The notes below the pieces were generated by a model. It made no database searches. It saw only the letters and a list, made by a program, of their open reading frames with translations, and was not told the origin of the DNA. DNA of 64,000 bases from Lachnospiraceae bacterium (GTDB taxonomy: Bacteria > Bacillota > Clostridia > Lachnospirales > Lachnospiraceae): NCBI GenBank assembly GCA_015057665.1, contig SVDY01000011.1, forward strand, positions 1-64,000, given 5' to 3'. Below, in pieces: positions 16,967 through 26,116 of this stretch. How positions within the stretch are numbered: the stretch's first letter is position 1; each line of letters starts with the position of its first letter. A program made the translations under genes and the position numbers.

Positions 16967-18777
16967 TATTTCTCAGCCATATATTTTGCCAAATCTGCAT
17001 AAAAACAAGGTCCCAGGTCTAAAAATGCACGGTGAAATGTTTTTTTGTCGAAATTATCCCCAATTTTATCTTCTGCATCCTGACGGATTTCAAGAATTTC
17101 AAGATAACCAATGTAATATTGAAGGTAGGTTCCCGGTTCTTCGATGGCATATTCGTAGAGGGAGGATGCTGTCTCTTCGTCCATCCCCAGGGAAGTGATG
17201 AAGGATGTGATTTGTTCCCTGTTGTATCCTTTACCATTTATATAAAGGTCAATCAAAGAGGAGACACAATAGCTGTATTCTAAGTTGCAGCGGTACATTT
17301 CCACCAGTCCGTCGTGATATTTTTCTTCGTATTCGCCGTAATCATAATAGTCTGCGGCATCAATCTCAGCATAGAAAGCCCAGCCTTCTTTGTAGCCCGT
17401 CATATCCATTACATAGAAGATAGGATGCATTCCCAGTTCCAGAAGATAGTTCTGGTGGTAGAGATGGCCCGGGTATCCCTCATGGGACAAAGTCATGAAA
17501 AGGGAGCAGTTGTCTGTGGATGCCTTTCCGTAATAGATGCGGTTTTCTTCCGGGGAGTCATAGGGCGGAATGAGATAATAAGCCGCAGTCGTGTCATTTT
17601 CCAAAGCTTTTGGAATAGGTTCAACACGGTAAGTGATATCTGAAAGCTTTGGATAATCTTTAGATATCTTCTCTTCCAGGTAAAGAAGCATTTCCTCCGG
17701 TGTCTGGTCCGGAAGCTGGTTATTTTCCATGGCAGTGAGGAAAATGTCATAAATCTCAGGAGTTTTCATAACCTGATTCGCAATCCGGTCTGTAAGGGTA
17801 TCCAGTCTTTTCTCAAGAGAGTGGATCATAGTGGAAAGAGAACGGTCAGAGAGCGTCTTGGAAGAAAGGAGAAGCTTGTAATAGTCAAGACCTCCTTCGT
17901 AGTTGCAGAGGCCTTTCCCCTCTGGGGCAGTTTTTTTCAATTCAGTCAGATTTTCTTTTAACTTTTCAAAAGCCGGAATGATAAGATTTGTAATTAGTTC
18001 TTTGTTGTTTTGAATATAAGAGTTTTTCTGATCATTGGAGAGGTTCTCAAGAGAATGCAATCTGTCTTCAAAAGTGTCTATGAGCAGGTTGGATGGGAGA
18101 TGATTTGTGTCTGAAATACCTAAGAAGGTGTCAATCTGTTCAATGGTATGTTCAATTTCAAAGTCTGCCATACCATAACCTGCCTCCATCTGATTTTGTT
18201 CCCAGTGGAAAGCCTGAGTAAGGAGTTTGGGAATCTGAGAGAGAATGGAAAGGTAGTCTTTTATGTCTTCTTCCGTATAGAAGGTATATTCTGCTAAGGT
18301 AAGAGGAAGATTGGAAGACAGACCGGTTCCATAGCTTAACAGATTAAGAAATTCCGGATAATCACAAAGTCCAATCTGCTGTTCCAGATACTGATCAAGG
18401 GTACGGTAGATACGCTGCTGTTCTTCTGTCAGATGTCCTTTCTTGATTTGACGTAAAGATTTCTGTGTTTCGGTAAGGCTTGATTTCATTTGATCCGGAT
18501 AGTCATGGGTAATATCGGAGGAAGCTTTCTCTGGGTTTTCGATACCATAGGCTTCTGGGTTTTTTAATGTGTAATGAAGATTGATTAATTCATTCTCAAA
18601 AGAGGAGCAGAATTGATCATGAAGAAATTCTTCGAAGGCCTGCTGAGAAGCTTTGACTTTTGGGGAATCCACATTGGTGGAAAGGCTGCAGGCAGAAAGT
18701 CCACAGAGTAATAAGAGAAGTGTGGATAAAAGCAGAATTAGCGGCAGACGATTGTTGGTATGTGATTTCCTATACAT
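16963..18777 (-). CDS. DUF885-family zinc metallopeptidase-like lipoprotein
   Basis: 604 residues beginning with a lipoprotein signal peptide: basic start, hydrophobic stretch and lipobox LSAC, so the mature protein is probably membrane-anchored on the outer face. Residues 432-438 read HEGYPGH, the zinc motif of DUF885 proteins related to M32-like carboxypeptidases, followed by KEGWAFYAE, which supplies a third ligand and supports catalytic competence. The likely role is trimming of peptides outside the cell. AGAGGAGG precedes ATG. No co-transcribed partner is obvious. Confidence 0.85.
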   Translation of the reverse strand: MYRKSHTNNRLPLILLLSTLLLLLCGLSACSLSTNVDSPKVKASQQAFEEFLHDQFCSSFENELINLHYTLKNPEAYGIENPEKASSDITHDYPDQMKSSLTETQKSLRQIKKGHLTEEQQRIYRTLDQYLEQQIGLCDYPEFLNLLSYGTGLSSNLPLTLAEYTFYTEEDIKDYLSILSQIPKLLTQAFHWEQNQMEAGYGMADFEIEHTIEQIDTFLGISDTNHLPSNLLIDTFEDRLHSLENLSNDQKNSYIQNNKELITNLIIPAFEKLKENLTELKKTAPEGKGLCNYEGGLDYYKLLLSSKTLSDRSLSTMIHSLEKRLDTLTDRIANQVMKTPEIYDIFLTAMENNQLPDQTPEEMLLYLEEKISKDYPKLSDITYRVEPIPKALENDTTAAYYLIPPYDSPEENRIYYGKASTDNCSLFMTLSHEGYPGHLYHQNYLLELGMHPIFYVMDMTGYKEGWAFYAEIDAADYYDYGEYEEKYHDGLVEMYRCNLEYSYCVSSLIDLYINGKGYNREQITSFITSLGMDEETASSLYEYAIEEPGTYLQYYIGYLEILEIRQDAEDKIGDNFDKKTFHRAFLDLGPCFYADLAKYMAEKY

Positions 18778-18824
18778 GAATGTACCTCCTCTTTTCTTTT
18801 ATAGCATATGTTTCATAGTAACAT

Positions 18825-18863
18825 AAAAGTCCCGGAAAACAAATTCTGTTTTCCGGGACTTTT
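18825..18863 (-). terminator. Terminator after the alpha/beta hydrolase
   Basis: AAAAGTCCCGGAAAACA (18825-18841) pairs perfectly over 17 bases with TGTTTTCCGGGACTTTT (18847-18863). The stem contains its own A/T tracts, so it can act in either direction. Confidence 0.9.
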
Positions 18864-18910
18864 AGAGTTAGGTATTTATTCTAAAAAATGTTTTTTGTAT
18901 GAACTGATGA

Positions 18911-19723
18911 TTAATGGTTTGCAACGAATTCGCCTACCACTTTATTGAATTTTTCAGGTTCTTCCCAGAATAACATATGCCCGGAGTCTTCGAAGAATTC
19001 AATTTTGGCACCAGGAATGTTTTCGCCTACCCATGCACTGCCCTGCCATGGGAATACAGCAGAGTTTCTGGCTACACATACTAAAGTAGGAAGTTTGATG
19101 TGAGGAATGAAATCTCTCCAGTCAAGGTTTGTATGGTCGCGCATGATTTCGATACGTACGTAAGGAGGACATTTGGAGATTTCATCAGCGATAAATTTGG
19201 CATCTTCCGGAGTTGGTGTGTGGTAGAGGCAGGCACCTACAAGACCTTCTGCTGCACCGCGAGGATTATATTTGATATCGTAACAGGTGCGGATGAACAT
19301 TTCTACGTCGTAGCAACCGTTCTGACCCCAAACCCAATCCGGACCTGTGTACTGTGCAGGTGACTGGTCAACAGATACAAGACCACTGATTCTGTAATTA
19401 CCAAAAAGTTCGATATAACTCCAGAGAATTGCAGCGCCCATGGACCAGCCAAGGACTGTAACATCTTCTACATCCAGATGATCAAGCAGGTTTTTTAAAT
19501 CCATTGCATAACGAGAGATTCTGTGAGAATGCATAACTTTTTCGGATTCTCCGTGAGCTCTCATATCCATAAGGATAACTTTACATGTTTTGGAGAGTTC
19601 TTCTACGTTATGTTTCCAGAATCCAGTAGTGCATGTCCAGCCAGGAAGCATAAGAAGAGGGCGGCCTTCGCCGTGTACTTCGTAATAAATTTCTACATTG
19701 TCGTTTGTTTTAAATGTTGCCAT
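18911..19723 (-). CDS. Alpha/beta hydrolase
   Basis: 270-residue alpha/beta-hydrolase fold enzyme: oxyanion region LLMLPGWTCTTGFW, nucleophile elbow LGWSMGAA (Ser), and C-terminal DSGHMLFWEEPEKF (His) with an acid residue before it. Relatives include esterases, lactonases and peroxidases; the substrate cannot be assigned. It lies 46 bases after glycerate kinase on the same strand and ends at a strong terminator, so it probably belongs to the glxK transcript, and hydrolysis of a sugar-acid ester or lactone is a reasonable guess. The ATG at 19723 is preferred because AAGGAG lies eight bases upstream; 19729 is too close. Confidence 0.8.
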   Translation of the reverse strand: MATFKTNDNVEIYYEVHGEGRPLLMLPGWTCTTGFWKHNVEELSKTCKVILMDMRAHGESEKVMHSHRISRYAMDLKNLLDHLDVEDVTVLGWSMGAAILWSYIELFGNYRISGLVSVDQSPAQYTGPDWVWGQNGCYDVEMFIRTCYDIKYNPRGAAEGLVGACLYHTPTPEDAKFIADEISKCPPYVRIEIMRDHTNLDWRDFIPHIKLPTLVCVARNSAVFPWQGSAWVGENIPGAKIEFFEDSGHMLFWEEPEKFNKVVGEFVANH

Positions 19724-19769
19724 GGTCATTTCTCCTTTATATAAAATTTCTTTTTTGTTCCATGTGAAT

Positions 19770-20912
19770 CTATGATTTTAAGTTCATTCCCATCTTTATG
19801 AAACGGAACATACGGTCAGCAGCATCTTTAAATAATTCTTCACTCCGATTCATACATTCGGACAGTTCCATTGGGGCAGGAACGATAGGGAAGATAGATT
19901 CGATACCGAAGTCGAGAATCTTATGGGCATCCTTTCCCATACTTCCAACAATGGCACAGGCAGGAATTCCTTTTTCTTTACAGGCTTTCCCAACACCGGA
20001 CATTACTTTGCCGTAGACAGACTGTTCATCCACCCGTCCTTCTCCTGTTATGACAAAATCCACATCTTTTAAATGGTCTTTAAAATGAAGAGTTTCCATG
20101 ACAGAATCAATGCCGGATGCAAGTCTGGCTTTGGTAAATGCAAGAAATGGAACGGAAAAACCACCGGCAGCACCGGCAGATTCCATGGAAGAATAATCTT
20201 CTCCGGTCAGTTTTTTTAGAACAGATGCATAATGTATCATGCCCTGTTCCATTTCATCTGCAATTGTCGGGCTGGCTCCTTTTTGCGGACCATATATATA
20301 GGTTGCTCCTGTCGGACCGGTCAGTGGATTTTTTACATCACACATAATGGTAATAGGCATGGATTTAATTTCCGGTAAAAGATTAGAACTATCGATTTTA
20401 TGAATCCTGATCAGATTTGCCCCTATTGGTTTTAAAACGTTATCGTTTACATCCAGAAATCGGATACCAAGTGCGGAGGCAACGCCCATTCCCCCGTCAT
20501 TGGTTGCACTTCCTCCGATGCTAAGAAGAAGGCTTGCTGCTCCTTTTTTGATGGCATCAAGAATAAGTTCGCCGGTTCCGTAAGAGGTTGTATAAAGAGG
20601 GTTTCGCTCTTCCGGTTTAAGCAGGGGAAGACCGGAAGCTGCAGCCATCTCAATAATAGCGGTATGATTTTTAGTAAGAGCATATGTTGCGGTTACAGGT
20701 GTTCCAAGGGGTCCGGATACGTTACAGGATTCATAAGAGCCTTTTAACGTATCAAGGAGAGCTTCCACGGTTCCCTCTCCCCCGTCTGCCATAGGAATTC
20801 CTATTGTTTCACAATGAGGAAAATGTATTTTTGCCGTACTCGCAAGAAGTTCAATGGCGCGGGTGGAGCTGAGAGATCCTTTAAATGAGTCCGGTGCAAA
20901 AAGTATTTTCAT
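19770..20912 (-). CDS. glxK: Glycerate 2-kinase
   Basis: 380-residue member of the GarK/GlxK family, phosphorylating D-glycerate with ATP to feed lower glycolysis. Family landmarks are KILFAPDSFKGSLSS at the start, MADGGEGTVEAL, IGGSATNDGGMG, GAAGGFSVPFLAF and TGEGRVDEQSVYGK. The ATG at 20912 has GGAG nine bases upstream; an in-frame TTG nine bases earlier is less likely. The next gene upstream is a CdaR-type sugar-diacid regulator, a pairing known from E. coli and bacilli. Galactarate or glucarate dehydratase and aldolase genes are absent here. Confidence 0.92.
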   Translation of the reverse strand: MKILFAPDSFKGSLSSTRAIELLASTAKIHFPHCETIGIPMADGGEGTVEALLDTLKGSYESCNVSGPLGTPVTATYALTKNHTAIIEMAAASGLPLLKPEERNPLYTTSYGTGELILDAIKKGAASLLLSIGGSATNDGGMGVASALGIRFLDVNDNVLKPIGANLIRIHKIDSSNLLPEIKSMPITIMCDVKNPLTGPTGATYIYGPQKGASPTIADEMEQGMIHYASVLKKLTGEDYSSMESAGAAGGFSVPFLAFTKARLASGIDSVMETLHFKDHLKDVDFVITGEGRVDEQSVYGKVMSGVGKACKEKGIPACAIVGSMGKDAHKILDFGIESIFPIVPAPMELSECMNRSEELFKDAADRMFRFIKMGMNLKS

Positions 20913-20970
20913 ATAAATCAACTCCGTAAAGTTCTTTTTATATCTTTAGAATAGCAAAAAAAAGCAAATT

Positions 20971-21024
20971 ATTTTAGGTGATAAAAGGATGAAAAGCAAG
21001 GAGATAATTGTGTCATGGACACAA
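20971..21024 (-). promoter_or_regulatory. glxK promoter with upstream CdaR-site candidate
   Basis: On the minus strand TTGCTT (20999-20994), 17 bases, TAAAAT (20976-20971). Immediately upstream, 21008-21024 reads TTGTGTC-ATG-GACACAA, a perfect seven-base dyad centred near -52, a position typical of an activator. A related dyad lies in the cdaR leader. Confidence 0.7.
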
Positions 21025-21059
21025 AAAAACTGCATGAAATATTTGGATTTCATACAGTT
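21023..21059 (-). terminator. Terminator of cdaR
   Basis: AACTGCATGAAAT (21028-21040) pairs with ATTTCATACAGTT (21047-21059) with one mismatch. On the minus strand it is followed by a T-run, the complement of 21023-21029. The T-run abuts the glxK operator. Confidence 0.85.
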
Positions 21060-21069
21060 CTTGTAATAT

Positions 21070-22197
21070 TTATTTTCTTTTTAAATAGTAGTAAAAATAC
21101 TCCATGAATTCCCTTGATTTTGTATCATTTAAAGGATTCATGTTGAATTCCTGACGAATCTTGTCCAGACGAAAGGCAAGGGTATTTTTATGAATATAAA
21201 GATCCTTGCTGGCAGTTACCATGTTATAGTTGTTTTTCTTTAAAGCCTGCATAAGTTCTGTGTAACCGGCCAGGAATTTTTCGGATAAAATATTTTCTGC
21301 AAGGCAGCGGAAGATATGATGAAGTTCTGTAAGAGGAGTAATATCTTTCATATAGGCATCAATATAATCATAAAAATAGATGCCGGTGGATGATGATTTC
21401 ACATTCCGTTCCAGCCAGAGGCAATGCTCATATGCCTTTTTGTATTGGCTCAGACTGTTCTGAATGGTTCCTACGTAAAAGTGATATTTTACGTCCTGAC
21501 CTAATGCATCCTGTAAGAATTCAGAAAGATATTCACCGATGATAAATTTATAGTCTCTCAATAAATCCTTTTTATCTGGCAGCGTTTTAAATACGAGAAT
21601 CTGCTGTTTTCTTGTCAGAAAAGACATATCCTGAGAGGTATGAAGGGAGCCGGACTTAATTTTACGTAAAATAATAGTTCCGTCTACTTCCTGTTCGGGA
21701 CAGCAAAGAACAGGGATTCGTAGTGTAGAATCATTATAATTTAAAAATCTGGCCATGGAGGATAATTCTGCCGGATCTGTTTCTGTATCATAAAGAAGGC
21801 CGTGGGCAAAACTTTCTTTTAAACTTTGTCTTTTGTAAAGTTTGTCTTTCTCCATTTCATATTCCAGCATGGTTTCCAGAGACATTTTTACAATCATAGC
21901 AATAGGTTTTACTTCGGAAGGATTGCCAGTAACACCGATGACACCAACAGGCTTTCCGTTTGGAGTAAGAAGAAGGTTTACTCCGGGAAGTACGCCTAAA
22001 AAACGGTTTTCATCAGAAACCTCAATCATTGGTTTTTGATTTTTGATAATATCAAAAGCAATTTCGTGAAAAGTGCTTATTCGGTCCGGATTACGGCTGG
22101 CAATGATAATTCCTCGCTCATCCATAATATTAATGTTGTATTTCGTATATAAAGTAAGCCGCTCGATAAATTTTTTTGCAATTTCTACGTATAACAT
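21070..22197 (-). CDS. cdaR: CdaR-type sugar-diacid regulator
   Basis: 375 residues. The N-terminal 130 or so match the sugar-diacid recognition domain (IAKKFIERLTLYTKYNINIMDERGIII, split here as IAKKFIERL and YNINIMDERGIIIAS; then GVIGVTGNPSEV). The C-terminal 60 residues are a PucR-type helix-turn-helix, with NMVTASKDLYIHKNTLAFRL. CdaR proteins activate genes for glycerate, glucarate and galactarate use; glxK directly downstream supports this. AGGAGG precedes the ATG at 22197. It is transcribed from its own promoter and ends at a terminator before glxK, so the two are separately controlled. Confidence 0.88.
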   Translation of the reverse strand: MLYVEIAKKFIERLTLYTKYNINIMDERGIIIASRNPDRISTFHEIAFDIIKNQKPMIEVSDENRFLGVLPGVNLLLTPNGKPVGVIGVTGNPSEVKPIAMIVKMSLETMLEYEMEKDKLYKRQSLKESFAHGLLYDTETDPAELSSMARFLNYNDSTLRIPVLCCPEQEVDGTIILRKIKSGSLHTSQDMSFLTRKQQILVFKTLPDKKDLLRDYKFIIGEYLSEFLQDALGQDVKYHFYVGTIQNSLSQYKKAYEHCLWLERNVKSSSTGIYFYDYIDAYMKDITPLTELHHIFRCLAENILSEKFLAGYTELMQALKKNNYNMVTASKDLYIHKNTLAFRLDKIRQEFNMNPLNDTKSREFMEYFYYYLKRK

Positions 22198-22208
22198 GGA
22201 ACCTCCTT

Positions 22209-22270
22209 TTGTGCTTTGAGCACAGGTGTTTCTTTACGTTTATTTTAGTAGGACTGAAAGAAAAGGGCAA
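22209..22270 (-). promoter_or_regulatory. cdaR promoter and leader dyad
   Basis: On the minus strand TTGCCC (22270-22265), 17 bases, TAAAAT (22247-22242). Downstream of the start, TTGTGC (22209-22214) and GCACAG (22220-22225) form a dyad with the same TTGTGY-N5-RCACAR pattern as the glxK site, suggesting autoregulation. Confidence 0.68.
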
Positions 22271-22362
22271 TGAAAATGTAAGAAAAAGTTAATAAACTTT
22301 CTGAAAAAAAGGTGTAACATATTCGGCGTTAAAAAGGACAAATCATTGAAGTGTGTAGAGTA

Positions 22363-22392
22363 ACAGACCGGCAGAGAGAAAGACCGGTCTGT
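22363..22392 (+). other. Leader hairpin ahead of the glycosyltransferase gene
   Basis: ACAGACCGG (22363-22371) pairs perfectly with CCGGTCTGT (22384-22392) around a 12-base purine-rich loop. It ends about ten bases before the ribosome site and has no T-run, so it is more likely to affect translation or mRNA stability than termination. Confidence 0.55.
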
Positions 22393-22410
22393 CTGAAAAA
22401 GGAGAATAAT

Positions 22411-23796
22411 ATGGGAGAAATGATGTTTGAAATACTTGGCCGGGTGGCAGTAGTGTTGGCAGATTTATATCATCCGGGGAAAGAAATCGGAGCAGTTATT
22501 GCGGGATTTCTTTCTATTTTGATATTTCATAAAACAGCTTATAAAATACTCGGTTTTTTCTTTACCAGAAAGTTTAAGCCGGCAAAGAAGATGCACAAAT
22601 ATGGAATCTGTATTGCTGCCCGCAATGAAGAAGCTGTGATTGGGAATCTTCTTGAAAGCATTGCACAGCAGGATTATAAAAAAGAATTGCTGACTGTATT
22701 TGTAGTTGCAGATAACTGTGATGACAGGACAGGGGCAATTGCAAGAGAGTATGGGGCAGTGTGTTATGAACGTTTTAATAAAAATGAGAGGACGAAAGGC
22801 TATGCTCTTAAATATCTTTTTGAGCAGATTGAACGGGATTATGGAACGCAGAATTTTGACGGATTCTTTATTTTTGATGCAGACAATCTTTTGAAAAGGG
22901 ATTATATATCCAGAATGAACGATTCTTTCGATGAAGGATGTAAGATTATTACATCTTACCGAAATACAAAGAATTTATCGGAAGGATGGATTGCTTCTAA
23001 TTATGCTCTCCATTGGATTCGGTCTATCCGTCACAATCATAGGGCAAGATCAGTTCTTAAGCTGGCTACCAATATTCAGGGAACCGGATTTTTATTTGCC
23101 AGTGAAATCGTAAAGGATGGATGGAAATATACAAGTCTTACAGAGGACAGAGCCTTTACGGCAGACAGTGTAGTAGAAGGATATGAGATTACATATAATG
23201 ATGCGGCTGTCTTTTATGATGAACAGCCGGCAGATTTAAAGGTGGCACTTCGTCAGAGGCTGCGCTGGTCCAAAGGACATCTTCAGGCTTTTGGAGAAAG
23301 CGGGGGAAAGCTTTTTAAACATATCTTTATTGATACTTATACGAAAAAGGAAAAGGGTGAGGTCTGGTGGCATTATCTCTATCGTACTTTAAAATACCGC
23401 TTCATGTCTTTTGATACTTTTGCCCAGTTAGTGCCTAGAAATGTAATTGCATTGTTTAAATGGATAGTACTTAATGTGATTCTTTATCCATGCTTCTGTA
23501 TGGAAGTACTGGGTCTTGATTATCTTTCCAGCCTGACAGGTGTCATCGTTGCGCGCCTCGGTTATCGGGTGACCAGATATTTTTATAATATTTTAACAGC
23601 AGTGTATTTGTTTTTGGTAGAACATAGAAGGATTGAGAAAGTGAGCATCTGGAAGACTCTGCTTTATTGTGTTATGTGGCCCGTGTTTGATATTATCGGC
23701 AGATATACCCAGTACGCAGCACTGTTTATGAAGGTGGAGTGGAAGCCGATACCCCATAAGAGCAGGGTGAGGATAGGGGATTTGAAGTTGTCATAA
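22411..23796 (+). CDS. Membrane GT2-family glycosyltransferase
   Basis: 461 residues: an N-terminal membrane segment (about 25-45), a GT2 catalytic domain (about 65-310) and three or more C-terminal membrane segments. Processive-type motifs are visible: DADNLL (metal site), SLTEDRAFT (TED) and RQRLRWSKGH (QxxRW-like). Relatives polymerise beta-linked polysaccharides or transfer single sugars to lipid carriers; the product is unknown. No c-di-GMP-binding or export partner genes are adjacent. ATG at 22411 is chosen for its AAAAGGAG; longer in-frame starts lie in the leader hairpin. Confidence 0.85.
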   Translation: MGEMMFEILGRVAVVLADLYHPGKEIGAVIAGFLSILIFHKTAYKILGFFFTRKFKPAKKMHKYGICIAARNEEAVIGNLLESIAQQDYKKELLTVFVVADNCDDRTGAIAREYGAVCYERFNKNERTKGYALKYLFEQIERDYGTQNFDGFFIFDADNLLKRDYISRMNDSFDEGCKIITSYRNTKNLSEGWIASNYALHWIRSIRHNHRARSVLKLATNIQGTGFLFASEIVKDGWKYTSLTEDRAFTADSVVEGYEITYNDAAVFYDEQPADLKVALRQRLRWSKGHLQAFGESGGKLFKHIFIDTYTKKEKGEVWWHYLYRTLKYRFMSFDTFAQLVPRNVIALFKWIVLNVILYPCFCMEVLGLDYLSSLTGVIVARLGYRVTRYFYNILTAVYLFLVEHRRIEKVSIWKTLLYCVMWPVFDIIGRYTQYAALFMKVEWKPIPHKSRVRIGDLKLS

Positions 23797-23815
23797 TAAA
23801 ACTTGCCAAGATTTA

Positions 23816-23850
23816 TGCCACAAACTTGATTTTTTACCAAGTTTGTGGCA
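23816..23850 (+). terminator. Probable terminator after the glycosyltransferase gene
   Basis: TGCCACAAACTTG (23816-23828) pairs perfectly with CAAGTTTGTGGCA (23838-23850). The tail TTCTATAT is only moderately U-rich. Confidence 0.7.
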
Positions 23851-23873
23851 TTCTATATCTATATGTCCAGTTG

Positions 23874-23921
23874 ATTCGCTAAAAAAGGATAAAAGAAAGA
23901 GTTAAATTACCTTTAGCGAAT
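23874..23921 (+). other. Inverted repeat in the metG leader
   Basis: ATTCGCTAAA (23874-23883) and TTTAGCGAAT (23912-23921) are perfect ten-base inverted repeats separated by 28 bases, 65 bases upstream of metG. No T-box features were found. It could be a leader RNA stem or a pair of operator half-sites. Confidence 0.5.
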
Positions 23922-23986
23922 AGAAATACAGGGAAATCCAATAAAAAATCTAATAAGGAAATCTATAGATAGAGGAGTGGATAGAT

Positions 23987-25945
23987 ATGAACAAGAAACC
24001 ATATTACATCACAACTGCAATCGCATATGCTTCCGGCAAACCGCATATTGGCAACACATATGAGATCGTATTAGCAGACAGTATTGCACGTTTTAAAAGA
24101 ATGGAAGGCTACGATGTATTCTTCCAGACAGGAACAGACGAACACGGACAGAAAATTGAATTAAAAGCTCAGGATGCAGGCGTTACACCACAGGAATACG
24201 TAGATAAGGCAGCAGTAGAAATTAAGAGAATCTGGGATTTAATGAACACATCCTATGATAAATTCATCCGTACAACAGATCCTGACCACAAGAAACAGGT
24301 TCAGAAAATCTTCAAGAAGATGTACGCAAAAGGCGACATCTACAAGGGACACTATGAAGGTATGTACTGTACACCATGTGAATCCTTCTTCACATCTTCC
24401 CAGTTAGTAGATGGCAAATGTCCTGACTGCGGCAGAGAATGCCAGCCTGCGAAGGAAGAAGCTTACTTCTTCAAGATGAGCAAATATGCAGACAAACTGA
24501 TCGAGCACATCAATACACATCCAGAATTCATCCAGCCGGAATCCAGAAAGAACGAGATGATGAATAACTTCCTTCTTCCGGGTCTTCAGGATTTATGTGT
24601 ATCCAGAACATCTTTCAAATGGGGTATCCCGGTTGACTTCGATGACAAACATGTAACATATGTATGGCTTGACGCTCTTAACAACTATATCACAGGTATT
24701 GGTTATGACTGTGACGGTGAAAGCACAGAACAGTTTAATAAGAACTGGCCTGCAGATCTTCACTTAATCGGCAAAGACATCATCCGTTTCCATACCATTT
24801 ACTGGCCAATCTTCTTAATGTCCTTAGACTTACCTCTTCCAAAACAGGTATTTGGACATCCATGGCTCTTACAGGGCGACGGCAAGATGAGTAAATCCAA
24901 AGGAAACGTACTTTACGCAGACGAACTTGCTGATTTCTTCGGTGTTGACGGTGTACGTTATTTCGTACTTCACGAAATGCCATTTGAAAATGACGGCGTA
25001 ATCACATGGGAATTAATGGTAGAAAGATTAAATTCCGACCTTGCCAACACACTTGGCAACCTTGTAAACAGAACAATTTCCATGTCCAACAAATACTTTG
25101 GCGGCGTAGTAGCTGACAGAGGTGTGGCAGAAGAAGTAGATGAAGACTTAAAAGCAGTTGTTCTTGGAACAAAAGCCAACGTTATCGCTAAGATGGATAA
25201 ACTCCGCGTGGCAGACGCTATGACAGAGATCTTTAACCTCTTCAAACGCTGCAACAAATATATCGATGAAACAATGCCATGGGCACTTGCCAAAGACGAA
25301 GCGAAGAAAGACAGACTTGCAACTGTTCTCTATAACTTAGTTGAAAGCATCTGCATGGGTGCATCTTTATTAAAACCTTTCATGCCTGAAACAGCAGACA
25401 AGATCTTTGCACAGTTAAACGGCAAAGAAAGAACAATGGAAGACCTTGATACATTCGGTCTTTACGAGAACGAAACAAAGGTAACAGACAAACCTGAAAT
25501 CCTCTTCGCAAGACTTGATGTAAATGAAGTACTCGCAAAAGTTGCCGAACTTCACCCACCGGTAGAAGAAGAAGCCCCAGTAGAGGAAGCTCCGGTTATC
25601 GATATTGAAGCAAAAGAAGAAATCACATTCGATGAATGGGAAAAAATGCAGTTCCAGGTTGGTGAAATCATTGCCTGTGAAGCTGTAAAGAAATCCAAAA
25701 AACTTCTCTGCTCCCAGGTTAAGATCGGAAGCCAGGTGAAACAGATCGTATCAGGTATCAAAGCTCACTACTCACCGGAAGAGATGGTTGGCAAGAAAGT
25801 TATGGTACTTGTTAACTTAAAACCAGCAAAACTTGCAGGTGTTCTCTCCGAAGGTATGATCCTCTGCGCAGAAGGCTTAGATGGAGAACTTTCTTTAATG
25901 GTTCCTGAAAAAGCTCATATGCCAGCTGGTTCCGAGATTGCTTAA
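23987..25945 (+). CDS. metG: Methionyl-tRNA synthetase with C-terminal tRNA-binding domain
   Basis: 652 residues. Class I signatures are PHIGN at residues 19-23 and KMSKSKGN. A zinc knuckle CTPCESFFT...CPDCGREC places it with the metal-binding MetRS type. The last 110 residues form a Trbp111-like OB-fold (VGEIIACEAVKKSKKLL, LVNLKPAKLAGVLSEGM), joined by a Glu/Pro/Ala-rich linker. It charges initiator and elongator tRNA-Met. Codon bias is strong. GAGGAGTGG lies upstream of the ATG. In many Firmicutes metG is followed by tatD; here about 5.3 kb intervene. Confidence 0.96.
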   Translation: MNKKPYYITTAIAYASGKPHIGNTYEIVLADSIARFKRMEGYDVFFQTGTDEHGQKIELKAQDAGVTPQEYVDKAAVEIKRIWDLMNTSYDKFIRTTDPDHKKQVQKIFKKMYAKGDIYKGHYEGMYCTPCESFFTSSQLVDGKCPDCGRECQPAKEEAYFFKMSKYADKLIEHINTHPEFIQPESRKNEMMNNFLLPGLQDLCVSRTSFKWGIPVDFDDKHVTYVWLDALNNYITGIGYDCDGESTEQFNKNWPADLHLIGKDIIRFHTIYWPIFLMSLDLPLPKQVFGHPWLLQGDGKMSKSKGNVLYADELADFFGVDGVRYFVLHEMPFENDGVITWELMVERLNSDLANTLGNLVNRTISMSNKYFGGVVADRGVAEEVDEDLKAVVLGTKANVIAKMDKLRVADAMTEIFNLFKRCNKYIDETMPWALAKDEAKKDRLATVLYNLVESICMGASLLKPFMPETADKIFAQLNGKERTMEDLDTFGLYENETKVTDKPEILFARLDVNEVLAKVAELHPPVEEEAPVEEAPVIDIEAKEEITFDEWEKMQFQVGEIIACEAVKKSKKLLCSQVKIGSQVKQIVSGIKAHYSPEEMVGKKVMVLVNLKPAKLAGVLSEGMILCAEGLDGELSLMVPEKAHMPAGSEIA

Positions 25946-25991
25946 TCTGCCCATAAGGTAAAAACGGAATAATTTAAATATGAATGATGAT

Positions 25992-26026
25992 GGAAAGCTG
26001 CATTTCTATGCAGCTTTCCTTTTTTT
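25992..26026 (+). terminator. metG terminator
   Basis: GGAAAGCTGCA (25992-26002) pairs perfectly with TGCAGCTTTCC (26009-26019), followed by T7. Confidence 0.94.
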
Positions 26027-26116
26027 GTAAATAAAGGGAAAGAACTGTTGACCGTATGTTGGCAGGCCGATATAATGAAACCATGAAAAGAGAATACAAC
26101 AACGGAGGTGAACCAG

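Noticed and set aside
23797-23986. T-box riboswitch before metG
   Set aside because: No AGGGTGGNACCGCG motif or terminator/antiterminator pair; only an inverted repeat and AT-rich sequence.
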